Assembly: GCF_902833045.1 (NCBI RefSeq)
Contig: NZ_CADFDU010000009.1
Location: 186,001-250,000, forward strand
DNA: 64,000 nucleotides
DNA from: Burkholderia sp. BCC0322
Lineage (GTDB): Bacteria; Pseudomonadota; Gammaproteobacteria; Burkholderiales; Burkholderiaceae
Direction of reading: 5' to 3'
The position numbers and the translations under genes are program-made. Positions 52,590 through 62,506 of this stretch are shown in pieces. Each line of letters opens with the position of its first letter. Within the stretch, counting starts at the first letter, position 1. The notes beneath the pieces are model-generated. The model did no database searches, had not been told where the DNA came from, and worked only from the letters and a program-made list of their open reading frames with translations.

Positions 52590-52928
52590 CCGTTTCATGG
52601 ATGTAGTCGCCCACGTGCACGACGAAATCGAGATCGCGTTCGTCGGCCGGCAGCGTCATCGCTTTCCGGTGGTTCGCGCTGCAGTCCTGGCGGGTGAGCC
52701 ACGCGAAGCGAACCTGTTCGTCGGCCTCATGAGCGTCCGGCGCAGTGCGCGCGATACCCGTCATGCTGCCGTCGTCGCCGGCGACGAACCTGTCGTGTTA
52801 GAGGGGCTTCGGCGAGAGGGCCGTTACCTTCGCGCGCACGATGAAGTCGTGGGTGGCCAGCGCCCTCGGCGGGACGCTGCGCGCGAGCGCCCGGCCGGTC
52901 GAACGCGCTTGCGGGTCGATATCATCAG
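52590..52928 (-). pseudogene. Decayed fragment of an alkaline phosphatase D (phoD)-like gene
   Basis: On the minus strand one frame reads AKVTALSPKPL, then a stop codon (52800-52798), then HDRFVAGDDGSMTGIARTAP and later VRFAWLTRQDC and LDFVVHVGDYIHET. This is the pattern of PhoD proteins (YFYRFVAGD ... RTRTAPA ... VRFAFVSCQD ... DFVVHLGDYIYE). The stop falls exactly where the family has Tyr, and the rest of the enzyme is missing. It is therefore a pseudogene remnant. No second fragment was seen nearby. Confidence 0.65.
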
Positions 52929-52999
52929 ACATCACCGTTCAACGTATATTCAGGAACACGAATTGCGCAATACCGTGCAGCAAACTCGGGGAGTGAGCC

Positions 53000-55447
53000 A
53001 TGCACATCGGCCACACCGTCGGCAAGGCGGCCGCGTGGCTTGCCGTGATCGTCACCCTGGCGCTTGCCGCGCTGGTGATCGTCATCGTGACGTTCGACTG
53101 GAATCAAGCCCGGCCCTGGATCGATGACAAGGTGTCGGACGCGATCGGACGGCAGTTCGCCATCAACGGCGATTTGCATGTCGGGTGGCGCCGGCCCGTG
53201 AGCGAGCGGGGCCGGCGCGCCTGGGTGCCATGGCCGCGGTTCATCGCACGCAACGTCACGATCTCCAATCCCGATTGGGCGCGCACGCAGTATTTCGTCA
53301 CGCTGGACGCGATCAGTTTCGAGGTCGAGGCGCTGCCGCTGATGGCTCGCCGCATCGTGATACCGGCAATCGACCTGGTCAATCCATCCGTCGACCTCGA
53401 GCGCCTGAAGGACGGTCGAGCCAACTGGACGTTCAAGCTCAGGAAGCCCGCGCAACCGGGCCGATGGACGCTCGACCTGCATGAGATCGCGTTCGCCCAA
53501 GGCCATCTCGGCTACTACGACCAGCAAAAGCAATTCGATCTGAGCGCGGTGATCGACACGCTCGGCCAGCCGATTCCGTTCGGCGCGGTGATGAAGCAGC
53601 AGGAGGCGCTGGCGCACCACGAATCGGCACAGACCGTCGGGCCGGCAGGTCAAAGAAAGCTCGCGGCCCAGGCGCACTCCCGTTCGGTGCAACCGGTGGT
53701 TCCCGCGTCGGGTGCCGACGCGGCGTCCCGTGCATCGGCAGCGGCCTCGCAAGCATTGGTCGCTGCTTCGCATGCCGTCGCGACGACATCCGGCGCCGCC
53801 ATCGCCCCGGCCGCATCCGGCCCACCGGTGGCATCGAACCCGCCCGCGGCTGTCGCACCGGGCGCAGTGGCCCCGGCGACAACGCGTGCATCGGCGGGCG
53901 CTGCGCCCGCCGCATCGACCGGCGTAGGTATTTACACGATTGGCTGGACCGTCAAGGGGGCCTACAAGCAGGGCAATGTCGCCGGCACGGGGAAGATCGG
54001 CAATTTGCTGGACGTGCAGGACACGCAACGCCCGTTTCCGGTTCAGGCCGATGTGCGCTTTGGCGATACGCATCTGGCGCTCGTCGGCACGCTGGCCGAT
54101 CCGTCTCACCTGGCCGCGGTCGATCTCAGGCTGTGGCTCGCGGGCACGAGCATGGCCCACCTGTATGACGTCACGGGCATCACGCTACCCGAAACCTCGC
54201 CTTATGCGACCGACGGCCGACTGATCGGCCAATTTCGGGCGTCCGGTAACGTGTTCAAGTACGAGGACTTCACGGGACGCGTCGGCGGCAGCGATCTCGG
54301 CGGCACGTTGGTGTACGTGTCGCGCGAACCGAGGCCGCTCTTGTCCGGTACGCTGGTGTCCAGGCTGCTGCAGTTCTCCGACCTTGCGCCGCTCATCGGC
54401 GCCGACACGAATGCCGGCAAGGCGCGGCGGGGCGCCGCGGTCGCGCAGCCCGCGAACAAGGCGTTGCCGGTCGAGGCATTTCGCACGGACCGCTGGAAGA
54501 AGATCGACGCCGACGTTCGGTTGACCGGGCGGCGCATCGTCAAGAGCGCGAGCTTGCCGATCACCGACCTGTCGGCCCACATCGTGATGCATGACGGCGT
54601 GCTGACGCTCGACCCGCTGAACTTCGGCGTCGCGGGCGGTACGCTTGCTTCGAACATCCACCTGGACGGCAGCGGCATGCCGCTCAAGGGGCGGTTCTCG
54701 CTGCAGGCGCGGCATCTGAAACTCAAGCAACTGTTCCCGACGTTCCCGGTGATGCAAACGGCGCTCGGCGAGGTCAACGGCGATGCCGCGTTATCGGCCA
54801 CCGGCAATTCGCCGGCGGCGCTCGCGGCGACGTCCAACGGCGAGGTGAAGACATTGGTGACCGATGGCACGGTGAGTCTCTTGCTGATGGAAGCCGCGGG
54901 GCTGAACGTCGCAAACGTGGTGTACGAGAAACTGTTCGGCACACGTGACGTCAGGATCAACTGCGGCGTGGCCGACTTCGTGGCCACCAACGGCGTGCTC
55001 GACTCGCGTGTATTCGCGCTCGACACCGAGGATGCGGTGATCGGCATGGACGGCAACGTGAACCTGCGGGACGAGACCATGAATCTGACGATCCATCCCC
55101 ATACCAAGGGATTCCGGGTGATATCGCTCCGCTCGCCGCTGTATGTCACCGGGTCCTTCAAGCAACCACACGTCGGGGTGAAGGCTGGCGCACTGATCGC
55201 GCGTGGCGGTGCGGCGGTCGGGCTGGGCTTGCTGAATCCGCTCGCCAGCCTGCTCGCGTTGCTGCAGCCGGGCCACAGTCGCCCGTTGCCGTGCGGGCAG
55301 ATGCTGGCCGACATGACGCAGCGCCCGACGGCGCCACCACCGGGTGTCCGACAGAAGACGAAGGCGGCGCCGGCGTACATGAGCGTGCCGCCGGCGGCTT
55401 CCGCCGCTTCCGCGGCGGCGGGTGCCGAACCCCGGCATGCGAAGTGA
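53000..55447 (+). CDS. AsmA family protein with an Ala-rich insert
   Basis: An 815-residue AsmA-like protein with an N-terminal membrane anchor (AAAWLAVIVTLALAALVIVI) and DUF748/AsmA-type beta-groove regions (about 30-200 and 320-770). AsmA proteins in the inner membrane are linked to phospholipid transport and outer-membrane assembly. Residues about 200-310 are a low-complexity Ala/Pro/Ser insert that is not usual for the family. The gene starts with a GGGGAGTG ribosome site. It stands alone between a pseudogene and a two-component pair. Confidence 0.85.
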   Translation: MHIGHTVGKAAAWLAVIVTLALAALVIVIVTFDWNQARPWIDDKVSDAIGRQFAINGDLHVGWRRPVSERGRRAWVPWPRFIARNVTISNPDWARTQYFVTLDAISFEVEALPLMARRIVIPAIDLVNPSVDLERLKDGRANWTFKLRKPAQPGRWTLDLHEIAFAQGHLGYYDQQKQFDLSAVIDTLGQPIPFGAVMKQQEALAHHESAQTVGPAGQRKLAAQAHSRSVQPVVPASGADAASRASAAASQALVAASHAVATTSGAAIAPAASGPPVASNPPAAVAPGAVAPATTRASAGAAPAASTGVGIYTIGWTVKGAYKQGNVAGTGKIGNLLDVQDTQRPFPVQADVRFGDTHLALVGTLADPSHLAAVDLRLWLAGTSMAHLYDVTGITLPETSPYATDGRLIGQFRASGNVFKYEDFTGRVGGSDLGGTLVYVSREPRPLLSGTLVSRLLQFSDLAPLIGADTNAGKARRGAAVAQPANKALPVEAFRTDRWKKIDADVRLTGRRIVKSASLPITDLSAHIVMHDGVLTLDPLNFGVAGGTLASNIHLDGSGMPLKGRFSLQARHLKLKQLFPTFPVMQTALGEVNGDAALSATGNSPAALAATSNGEVKTLVTDGTVSLLLMEAAGLNVANVVYEKLFGTRDVRINCGVADFVATNGVLDSRVFALDTEDAVIGMDGNVNLRDETMNLTIHPHTKGFRVISLRSPLYVTGSFKQPHVGVKAGALIARGGAAVGLGLLNPLASLLALLQPGHSRPLPCGQMLADMTQRPTAPPPGVRQKTKAAPAYMSVPPAASAASAAAGAEPRHAK

Positions 55448-55921
55448 GGGAGTCGGGCCTCCTCTCACGGGCGGCATCGCCGTTATCGATGGTTGCAAGA
55501 CGGTGGCGGGCGCAGGCCAGGACGTTTCCACGGGCGGCCGGGCGATCAAGCATGAGGCGCAAGAAGCCAAATAATGGCGCCCGACAGGGAGCGCGCCGCC
55601 GAAAGCAAGCGCCGAAGTCAACGCGTTCATGCTCTGCGAATCAGCGCAGCACACGCGCTGCTGGATCGTAACGTCGATTTCGCGCGGGTTATCGCGTCGA
55701 TGGGTCACCCGTTCGGTTCCGGGCGACTGGCGTTCGTTTCGCATGGCATCGGGCGACGGGAAATATAAATTAATTGTGAACACTCCCCGCCGCAAAATTT
55801 TGCACAATGGCGGCAGCGCGGCCCGTTGCCGCGATTCGACCCCCGGGAACCCGGCCAGCCGGACCGGGGCTTGCCCGAACCGATACCCGACCTCGGCACC
55901 GCCGTGCCGCCGCCCGCCGCC
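55448..55921 (+). promoter_or_regulatory. Gene-free promoter region of the two-component pair
   Basis: 474 bases with no credible gene. Near its right end an AT-rich block (AAATATAAATTAATTG, about 55761-55776) holds a TATAAA, followed by the perfect palindrome GCAAAATTTTGC at 55792-55803. Together these look like a promoter with an operator, about 120-160 bases before the regulator start. Confidence 0.45.
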
Positions 55922-56641
55922 ATGGACCAACCGAAACGCATCCTGATCGTCGAGGACGACGCCGACATCGCCGACGTGTTGAGCCTGCACCTGCGCGACG
56001 AGCGCTACGAGGTCGTGCACAGCGCGGACGGCGCCGAAGGCCTGCGCCTGCTCGAGCAGGGCGGCTGGGATGCGCTGATTCTCGACCTGATGCTGCCGGG
56101 CGTCGACGGCCTCGAAATCTGCCGGCGCGCACGCGCGATGACGCGCTACACGCCGATCATCATCACCAGCGCCCGGTCGAGCGAGGTGCACCGGATCCTC
56201 GGCCTCGAACTCGGCGCCGACGACTATCTGGCCAAGCCGTTCTCGGTGCTCGAACTCGTCGCGCGCGTGAAGGCGCTGCTGCGGCGCGTCGATGCGCTCG
56301 CGCGCGATTCGCGGATCGACGCGGGCACGCTCGACGTCGCGGGGCTGGCGATCGACCCGATCGCGCGCGAGGCGAGCGTGGACGGCGTGCGCATCGATCT
56401 CACGCCGCGCGAATTCGACCTGCTGTATTTCTTCGCGCGGCACCCGGGCAAGGTGTTCTCGCGGATGGACTTGCTCAATGCCGTGTGGGGCTATCAGCAC
56501 GAAGGCTACGAACACACGGTCAATACCCACATCAACCGGCTGCGCGCGAAGATCGAGGCCGATCCGGCCGAGCCCGTGCGGATCCTCACCGTATGGGGCC
56601 GCGGCTACAAGCTCGCCGCGCCGGGCCAGCGGGACGCATGA
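55922..56641 (+). CDS. OmpR-family response regulator
   Basis: A 239-residue regulator: receiver (Glu11-Asp12 acidic pair, phosphoacceptor Asp55 in LILDLMLPGVDG, Lys in YLAKPFSV) and a winged helix (about 140-235, LTPREFDLLYFFARHPGKVFSR ... VWGRGYKLAAPGQ). Start is the MDQPKRI ATG; the upstream codons in the frame are unlikely. It overlaps the kinase gene and shares its promoter. Targets are unknown. Confidence 0.88.
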   Translation: MDQPKRILIVEDDADIADVLSLHLRDERYEVVHSADGAEGLRLLEQGGWDALILDLMLPGVDGLEICRRARAMTRYTPIIITSARSSEVHRILGLELGADDYLAKPFSVLELVARVKALLRRVDALARDSRIDAGTLDVAGLAIDPIAREASVDGVRIDLTPREFDLLYFFARHPGKVFSRMDLLNAVWGYQHEGYEHTVNTHINRLRAKIEADPAEPVRILTVWGRGYKLAAPGQRDA

Positions 56642-58146
56642 TGAAGCTCACCCTCACCCAGCGGCTGTCGCTCGTGTTCTCGGTGCTGCTGCTTGCGTGC
56701 TCCGGCGCGTCCGCGTGGCTGCAGATCCGCGCGAACGACATGCGCGAGCAGGAAGTCGTGCAGGGGCTGTCGCGCGACCTGGCCGCCAATATCGTCAACA
56801 GCGTGACCCACAGCGCGCCGCTGATGGATGCGAACGGGCTGCGCCCGGATGCCGTGCGCACGCTGTTCGGCCAGTTGATGGGCGTGAACCCGAGCGTCGA
56901 GGTGTACCTGCTCGACAACGCGGGGCGCATCAAGGGCGACGATGCGCCGCCCGGCCACGTGAAGCGCGAGCGCGTCGATCTCGCGCCCGTGCAGCGCTTC
57001 ATCGCGGGCGAGCCGCTGCCGATCCTCGGCGACGACCCGCGCAGCCCCGACGCGCGCAAGGTGTTCAGCGCCGCGCCGCTGCAGCGCGCGGGGCAGCCGC
57101 CGTCGGGCTACATCTACGTGGTGCTGCTCGGCGAGGCGCACGACCGGCTGGCCGCGCGCGTCGACGCAGGCAACGTACTGCGCACGACACTGTGGTCGAT
57201 GGCGCTGGTCGCGCTGCTCGGCTTGCTCGCGGGCCTCACCGCGTTCAGCTTCATCACGCGCCCGCTGCGCCGGCTCACGGATGCGATGCGCCGCTTCGAC
57301 GCGAACGGCACGCCCGACACGCAGCCGCCGGTGCCGCGCTCGCGGCCGGGCCGGCGCGGCGACGACATCGTCGTGCTCGAATCCGCGTTCGCGCAGATGG
57401 CCGACCGGATCGGCGACCAGTGGCGCGCGCTGACGCACCAGGACCAGCAGCGGCGCGAACTGATCACGAACATCTCGCACGACCTGCGCACGCCGCTCAC
57501 GTCGCTGCACGGCTATCTGGAGACGCTGTCGCTGAAGTCGGACACGCTCGCCGAGCAGGAACGGCGGCGCTACCTGTCGATCGCGCTCGCGCAGAGCGCG
57601 AAGGTCGGCCGGCTCGCGCAGGCGCTGTTCGAGCTCGCACGGCTCGAATCGGGCGGCGTGCAGGCCGAGCGCGAGCCGTTCTCGCTCGTCGATCTCGTGC
57701 AGGACGTGTTCCAGAAATTCGAGCTGACCGCGCAGGCGCGCGGCGTCGCGCTGCATGCGCGGATTCCGCCGCGGGTGCCGGTCGTGTCGGCCGATCTCGG
57801 GATGATCGAGCGCGTGCTGACCAACCTGCTCGACAACGCGCTGCGGCATACGCCGGCGCACGGCGAGGTCGAGGTCGCGCTGGAGCCGCGCGGCGACCGC
57901 GTGCTCGTGACCGTCGCCGATACCGGGGAAGGGATTTCGGCGGCCCGGCGCGAAGGGCTGTTCCAGCGGCCGCAGCGGCCGATGAGCGGCGCTGCCGTGA
58001 CGAGCGGCGGGCTCGGGCTGCTGATCGTGCACCGGATGCTGGCGCTCAACGGCAGCAGCATCCGGCTGGTCGACCGGGCCGGGCGCGGTGCGGTGTTCGA
58101 GTTCGCGCTGGCGGTGGCTACGCCTGCTGCCGGCGACGGGCGCTGA
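56638..58146 (+). CDS. Sensor histidine kinase (EnvZ/BaeS type)
   Basis: A 502-residue kinase with two membrane helices (LSLVFSVLLLACSGASAWLQ and MALVALLGLLAGLTAFSFI) around a 130-residue periplasmic sensor. A HAMP domain follows, then the dimerisation His281 (TNISHDLRTPLTSL) and an ATPase domain (NLLDNALRHT, ADTGEGI). The G2 box reads SGGLGLLIVHRML, a normal pattern. It is translated by ATGA overlap with its regulator. Confidence 0.9.
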   Translation: MMKLTLTQRLSLVFSVLLLACSGASAWLQIRANDMREQEVVQGLSRDLAANIVNSVTHSAPLMDANGLRPDAVRTLFGQLMGVNPSVEVYLLDNAGRIKGDDAPPGHVKRERVDLAPVQRFIAGEPLPILGDDPRSPDARKVFSAAPLQRAGQPPSGYIYVVLLGEAHDRLAARVDAGNVLRTTLWSMALVALLGLLAGLTAFSFITRPLRRLTDAMRRFDANGTPDTQPPVPRSRPGRRGDDIVVLESAFAQMADRIGDQWRALTHQDQQRRELITNISHDLRTPLTSLHGYLETLSLKSDTLAEQERRRYLSIALAQSAKVGRLAQALFELARLESGGVQAEREPFSLVDLVQDVFQKFELTAQARGVALHARIPPRVPVVSADLGMIERVLTNLLDNALRHTPAHGEVEVALEPRGDRVLVTVADTGEGISAARREGLFQRPQRPMSGAAVTSGGLGLLIVHRMLALNGSSIRLVDRAGRGAVFEFALAVATPAAGDGR

Positions 58147-58165
58147 CCATCGTCAATGCCCGCGT

Positions 58166-59266
58166 TCAACCGCCGCGCTTGCGCCGCACGTCGCTCGGCG
58201 TCATGCCGGTCCAGCGCTTGAACGCGTGGCGGAATCCCACGGCGTCGCTGAAGCCGAGCGACAATGCGATGTCCTCGGTGCTGAGCGTGGTCGTAGTCAG
58301 GTAGTCGATTGCCAGCGCCTTGCGCACGCTCGCCAGCAGGTCGCTGTACGACGTGCCTTCGGCTTCGAGTTTGCGGCGCAGCGTGCGCGACGTGATGCAC
58401 AGGATCGCCGCGATCGCGTCGATGTCGGGAAACTGCCCGGGCGTGCGGGTGAGTTCCTGGTACACGCGCCGCGTGACGCCGGCCTGGCTGCGCAATTCGT
58501 CGAGCAGGCTCGCGCAATGCGACGACACCTGCGCGGCGGTGATCGGATTCGCGAGCTGCGGCGCGCGCGTGAGCCACGCGGCCGGGTAGCTGAGCACATG
58601 ATGCGGCTGGTCGAACGCAATCGGGCATTCGAGCGCATCGGCCAGCAGCGCCGCGTGCGCCGGCTGCGGTTGTGCGAACTGCGCACGCGCCGGCACGCAC
58701 CACGCACCCATCACGTCCTTGATGATCGTCACGTGCAGCGCGAACTGCATGTCGATCAGGAAACGGTACAGCGGCTCGTCGAGATCGGGCAGCGCGACTT
58801 CGTGCCGGTCGGGAAACTGCCACGACGCGGTGTCGCCCTGTTCGACCCAGCGGATCGCGAGCATGCCGTTCGCGAGCCGGTGATATTTGACGGCCGATTC
58901 GAACGCGTGCGCAAGCGACTCCGAGCACAGCATCGCGTAGCCGTACATCCCGTAGCTCGACGCGTGCAGCCGGTGGCCGACGCGCACGCCGAGATCGGTG
59001 CCGTCGTAGCGGCCGATCGCATTGCGCGCGGCGGTGAGGAACTGCAGCGGCGACGTGAGCGTGAACGGGTCCGCGACGGCGGCCGGCGTGAGGCCGGTGC
59101 CGTCGAGCACCGCGACCGGGTCGAGGCCGGCTTGCGCCGCCACGTCGAGCAGCACGGCCAGCTTGGCCGGCGTGAAGCGCTGCTGGCGCAACGCGTGGGT
59201 CGGCTCGATGTCCGGCAGGCGGGCTGCGCGGGCGGTCGTCGGGTTCAAGGGCGCACTGCGCGGCAT
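58166..59266 (-). CDS. AraC-family regulator (OruR/ArgR-like, Arabinose_bd type)
   Basis: A 366-residue regulator: N-terminal ligand domain (about 25-225, with SLTSPLQFLTAARNAIGRYDGTD-like and SYGMYGYAMLCSESL blocks) and a C-terminal double helix-turn-helix (about 260-360, CITSRTLRRKLEAEGTSYSDLL ... LSLGFSDAVGFRHAFKRWTGMTPSDVRRKRG). Start M is preceded by AGGA. It is divergent from the broken acyl-CoA ligase gene, a common arrangement for a regulator of fatty-acid metabolism. Confidence 0.85.
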   Translation of the reverse strand: MPRSAPLNPTTARAARLPDIEPTHALRQQRFTPAKLAVLLDVAAQAGLDPVAVLDGTGLTPAAVADPFTLTSPLQFLTAARNAIGRYDGTDLGVRVGHRLHASSYGMYGYAMLCSESLAHAFESAVKYHRLANGMLAIRWVEQGDTASWQFPDRHEVALPDLDEPLYRFLIDMQFALHVTIIKDVMGAWCVPARAQFAQPQPAHAALLADALECPIAFDQPHHVLSYPAAWLTRAPQLANPITAAQVSSHCASLLDELRSQAGVTRRVYQELTRTPGQFPDIDAIAAILCITSRTLRRKLEAEGTSYSDLLASVRKALAIDYLTTTTLSTEDIALSLGFSDAVGFRHAFKRWTGMTPSDVRRKRGG

Positions 59267-59634
59267 GGGAGCATCCTGCGTCCGAATCGATATCGTTGAC
59301 GGCACGCAATTCTGCGCGGGATCGGTTCCGGGCGCCACGGGGTTCACCCTGATACGCGCGCCGGCGCCACCCGGCGCGGCGGGCTTCGGTGGCGCCCTTG
59401 TCGCCGCAGCCGGCCTGGAGCATGCCGGCCCGCCATGTCGGCGGTATGCGGTGAAGTTGCCTAGACAGGCGCCGCCCGCATGTCCGTTTCGATCATCTTT
59501 TCGGCCACGCGGATCATTTTCAAAATGCGCTGCGCGGGCGATAGTCGCCGGTCAGGCGATGGTCCGCGCTTCTCCGGCGTGCAGGCCATCGTGCGAACGG
59601 CGCGGCCGGCGCGCCGTCCCCCGTGGAGTGAGAC
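59267..59634. promoter_or_regulatory. Divergent promoter region, AraC regulator and acyl-CoA ligase
   Basis: 368 bases without a gene. A CATTTTCAAAATG inverted repeat at 59515-59527 (six-base arms, one central base), in an AT-rich patch, is a candidate operator. The ligase ribosome site (GTGGAG) lies next to its ATG. Confidence 0.4.
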
Positions 59635-61258
59635 ATGACGAACAGACACTGGACCGCCTCATATGGCGCGATCCCCGCCGAGATCGATCCCGATCGCTTT
59701 CCTTCCGTCAGCGCGCTGCTGGACGGCGCGATGCGCCGGTTCGCCGATCGCCCGGCGTTCCACTCGTATGGCCGCACGCTCACCTATGCCGACGTCGACC
59801 GCGCTGGCCGCGTATCTGCAGCAGGTCGTGGGCGTCCGCAAGGGCGATCGCGTGGCCGTGATGCTGCCCAACGTGCTCGCGTTTCCGGTCGCGTTCGTCG
59901 CCGTCGCGAAGATCGGCGCGATCCAGGTCAACGTGAACCCGCTCTACACGGCGCGCGAACTCGAGCATCAGCTCGATGACGCGGGCGTCGAAGTCGCCGT
60001 GGTGTGCGGCGGGTCGATGGGCACGTTCGCCGAAGTGGTCGGCGGCACGCGCGTGCGCACCGTGCTGAGCGTCGGGCGCGGCGATCTCGGCGTCGTCGAT
60101 GCGCCGGCCGGCGCGTGCGACGCACTGCCGCCCGGTTCGATCCCGCTCGCGGATGCCATTGCCGCCGGGGAATCGCTCGCGCTCGAACCGGTCGCGCTCG
60201 GCGGCGCGGACCTGCTGCTGCTGCAGTACACCGGCGGCACGACCGGCCTGTCGAAAGGCGCCGCGCTGTCGCACCGCAACCTCGTCGCGAACATCGAGCA
60301 GTTCGGGGCGATCGTGCCGGCCGCGCGCGAGCCGGGCGAGGAGGTCGTCGTCACGGCAATCCCGCTGTACCACATCTTCGCGCTGACGGTGAACTTCCTG
60401 TCCTACTTCGCGATCGGCGCGCAGAACTGGCTGGTTGCGAACCCGCGCGACATGGACGGCTTCATCGACGTGCTGAAGTCCGCGCGGCCGACGGTGTTCG
60501 TCGGCGTGAACACGCTGTACGCGGGGCTCGCCGGCCATCCGCGCCTGACGGAAGTCGACTGGTCGCGGCTGAAGCTGTCGGCCGGCGGCGGCGCGGCCGT
60601 GATCGACGTGATCTCGTCGCGCTGGAAGGCGGTGACGGGCAACTTCATCCGCGAGGGCTACGGGCTGTCGGAAACGTCGCCGGTCGTGTCGTTCAACCCG
60701 CAGTCGATCGACGCGTTCACGGGCACCACCGGGGTGCCGCTGCCGTCGACCGACGTGAAGCTGCTCGACGAACAGGACAACGAGGTGGCGATCGGCGGCG
60801 CGGGCGAGATCTGCGTGAAGGGGCCGCAGGTGATGGGCGGCTACTGGCGGAAACCGGACGCGAACGCGGCCGCGTTTACGGCCGACGGCTATTTCCGCAC
60901 CGGCGACGTCGGCGTGTTCGATGAAGCCGGTTTTCTGCGAATCGTCGACCGCAAGAAGGACATGATCATCGTGTCGGGCTTCAACGTGTACCCGAACGAA
61001 GTGGAAGCCGTGGCGACCGCGGTGCCGGGCGTCGCCGAATGCGCCTGCATCGGCGTGCCGGACGCGCGCACGGGCGAGGCCGTGAAGCTGTTCGTGGTGC
61101 TGGCGCAGGATGCCGACGTGACGGAGGAACAACTCGTCGCGCATTGCCGCGAGAGCCTCGCGGGCTACAAGGTGCCGAAGCGCATTCGCTTCGTCGACCG
61201 GCTGCCCAAGTCGACCGTCGGCAAGATCCTGCGCCGGGAACTCAGCCGCACCGACTGA
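59635..61258 (+). pseudogene. Acyl-CoA synthetase (FadD-like) gene interrupted by a frameshift
   Basis: The first 55 codons read MTNRHWTASYGAIPAEIDPD ... YGRTLTYADVD, the normal FadD N terminus. Near 59800 the coding frame jumps by one base and continues as ALAAYLQQVVGVRKGDRVAVMLPN. The rest of the enzyme is intact, with AMP-binding YTGGTTGLSKGA, GYGLSET and the C-terminal KSTVGKILRRELSRTD. FadD proteins usually have about four more residues at the break, so a deletion of 11 bases (or a like number not divisible by three) is the simplest cause. Either the gene is dead or the assembly is wrong here. A remnant starting inside is possible but would lack the N terminus. It lies between two AraC regulators. 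Confidence 0.8.
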
Positions 61259-61359
61259 TGGCGTCGGCGCGCCGCGCAGCACCCGGCGCGCCGAGGGCCC
61301 GGAAGGCTCCGCGCGGGCCGCTCAAGTACAATGCGAGCGGTTCGATCGACGGGGACGCG

Positions 61360-62406
61360 ATGACCGGTTCAGATTCACTTTCCGCCCAGCCCGGGCGTGC
61401 GCTGCCGTCGCCGAGCGCGACGGTGCCGATCTCGCTCGTCAACGGTTTCCTCGCGAGCGCGGGCGTGCAGCGCGACATCGTCGAGCGCTACCTGCGCGGG
61501 GCCGGCATCCCGATTGAGCTGCTCGGCGAGCCGCATGCGCGCGTGACGGAGGAGCAGTTCTCGACGCTGTACCGCACGCTCGCGATCGACCTCGACGACG
61601 AGATGCCCGGCATCTTCTCGCGCCCGCTGCGCGGCGGCACGCTGAAGTACCTGTGCCTGAGCCTGCTCGATGCGCGCAACCTCGAAACGGCGCTGCATCG
61701 TTTCGGGCAATTCTTCCATATTCTGCTCGACGATTTCTTCGTCGAATCGAAGCGCGACGGTCTCGTCGCGCAGGTGCTGCTGCGCCCGAACGACGCCATC
61801 GGCCCGATCGGCGCGCTCGGCCAGGAACTGATGCTCAAGCTCGTGCATGGCGTGTGCTCCTGGCTGATCGGGCAGAAGATCCCGCTGCTGCGGATCGAGT
61901 TCGCGTGCCCGCGGCCGCGCCATGCGGTCGATCACCTGTACTTCTTCACCGGTTCCGTGCAGTTCGATTGCGAGCGCACGCTGATGCGCTTCAGCGCGGA
62001 CTACCTCGATGCGCCGATCCGGCAGAGCAAGCGTAACCTGCGCAAGTTCCTTGCGCGCGCACCGGGCGACTGGATCTTCGAATCGTTCAGCGAACAGCTG
62101 GTGTGCCATCGCGTGCGGCAGTACCTGTCGAAAGCGTTGCCCGACCTGCCGGCGATCGACCAGGCGGCCGAGCACCTGCATTGCTCGGTGCGCACGCTGA
62201 GCCGCCACCTGGCTGCCGAAGGGACGACGTTCCAGGTGCTCAAGGACGAACTGCGGCGCGACATCGCGATCCAGCGGCTGACCGACACGCCCGACACGAT
62301 CGCGGCGATCGGCGCCGACATCGGCTTCGACGATCCGAGCGCGTTCCATCGCGCGTTCCGGCACTGGACGGGGAGCACGCCGGGCACTTACCGGCGGCGC
62401 GCGTAA
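61360..62406 (+). CDS. AraC-family transcriptional regulator (Arabinose_bd type)
   Basis: A 348-residue regulator of the same subclass as the one at 58166: a ligand domain (about 25-230) and two C-terminal helix-turn-helix motifs (CSVRTLSRHLAAEGTTFQVL and IGADIGFDDPSAFHRAFRHWTGSTPGTYRRR). It reads in the same direction as the acyl-CoA ligase, 101 bases after it. GGGGA lies before the ATG. Targets unknown; regulation of lipid or fatty-acid use is a fair guess from context. Confidence 0.85.
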   Translation: MTGSDSLSAQPGRALPSPSATVPISLVNGFLASAGVQRDIVERYLRGAGIPIELLGEPHARVTEEQFSTLYRTLAIDLDDEMPGIFSRPLRGGTLKYLCLSLLDARNLETALHRFGQFFHILLDDFFVESKRDGLVAQVLLRPNDAIGPIGALGQELMLKLVHGVCSWLIGQKIPLLRIEFACPRPRHAVDHLYFFTGSVQFDCERTLMRFSADYLDAPIRQSKRNLRKFLARAPGDWIFESFSEQLVCHRVRQYLSKALPDLPAIDQAAEHLHCSVRTLSRHLAAEGTTFQVLKDELRRDIAIQRLTDTPDTIAAIGADIGFDDPSAFHRAFRHWTGSTPGTYRRRA

Positions 62407-62424
62407 CGCGTAGCGCGTCGCTTC

Positions 62425-62455
62425 AAGGTAGCCGGTTCCCATAATCGGCTACCTT
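62425..62455. terminator. Bidirectional hairpin between convergent genes
   Basis: AAGGTAGCCG (62425-62434) pairs perfectly with CGGCTACCTT (62446-62455) across an 11-base loop, 19 bases after the AraC stop. It lacks a long T tract. Its location between convergent genes supports termination in both directions. Confidence 0.6.
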
Positions 62456-62506
62456 CTCGAGTTCCCATGGATGGCTCCCATACGCGACGTGCCCGGACTC
62501 GCGTGT

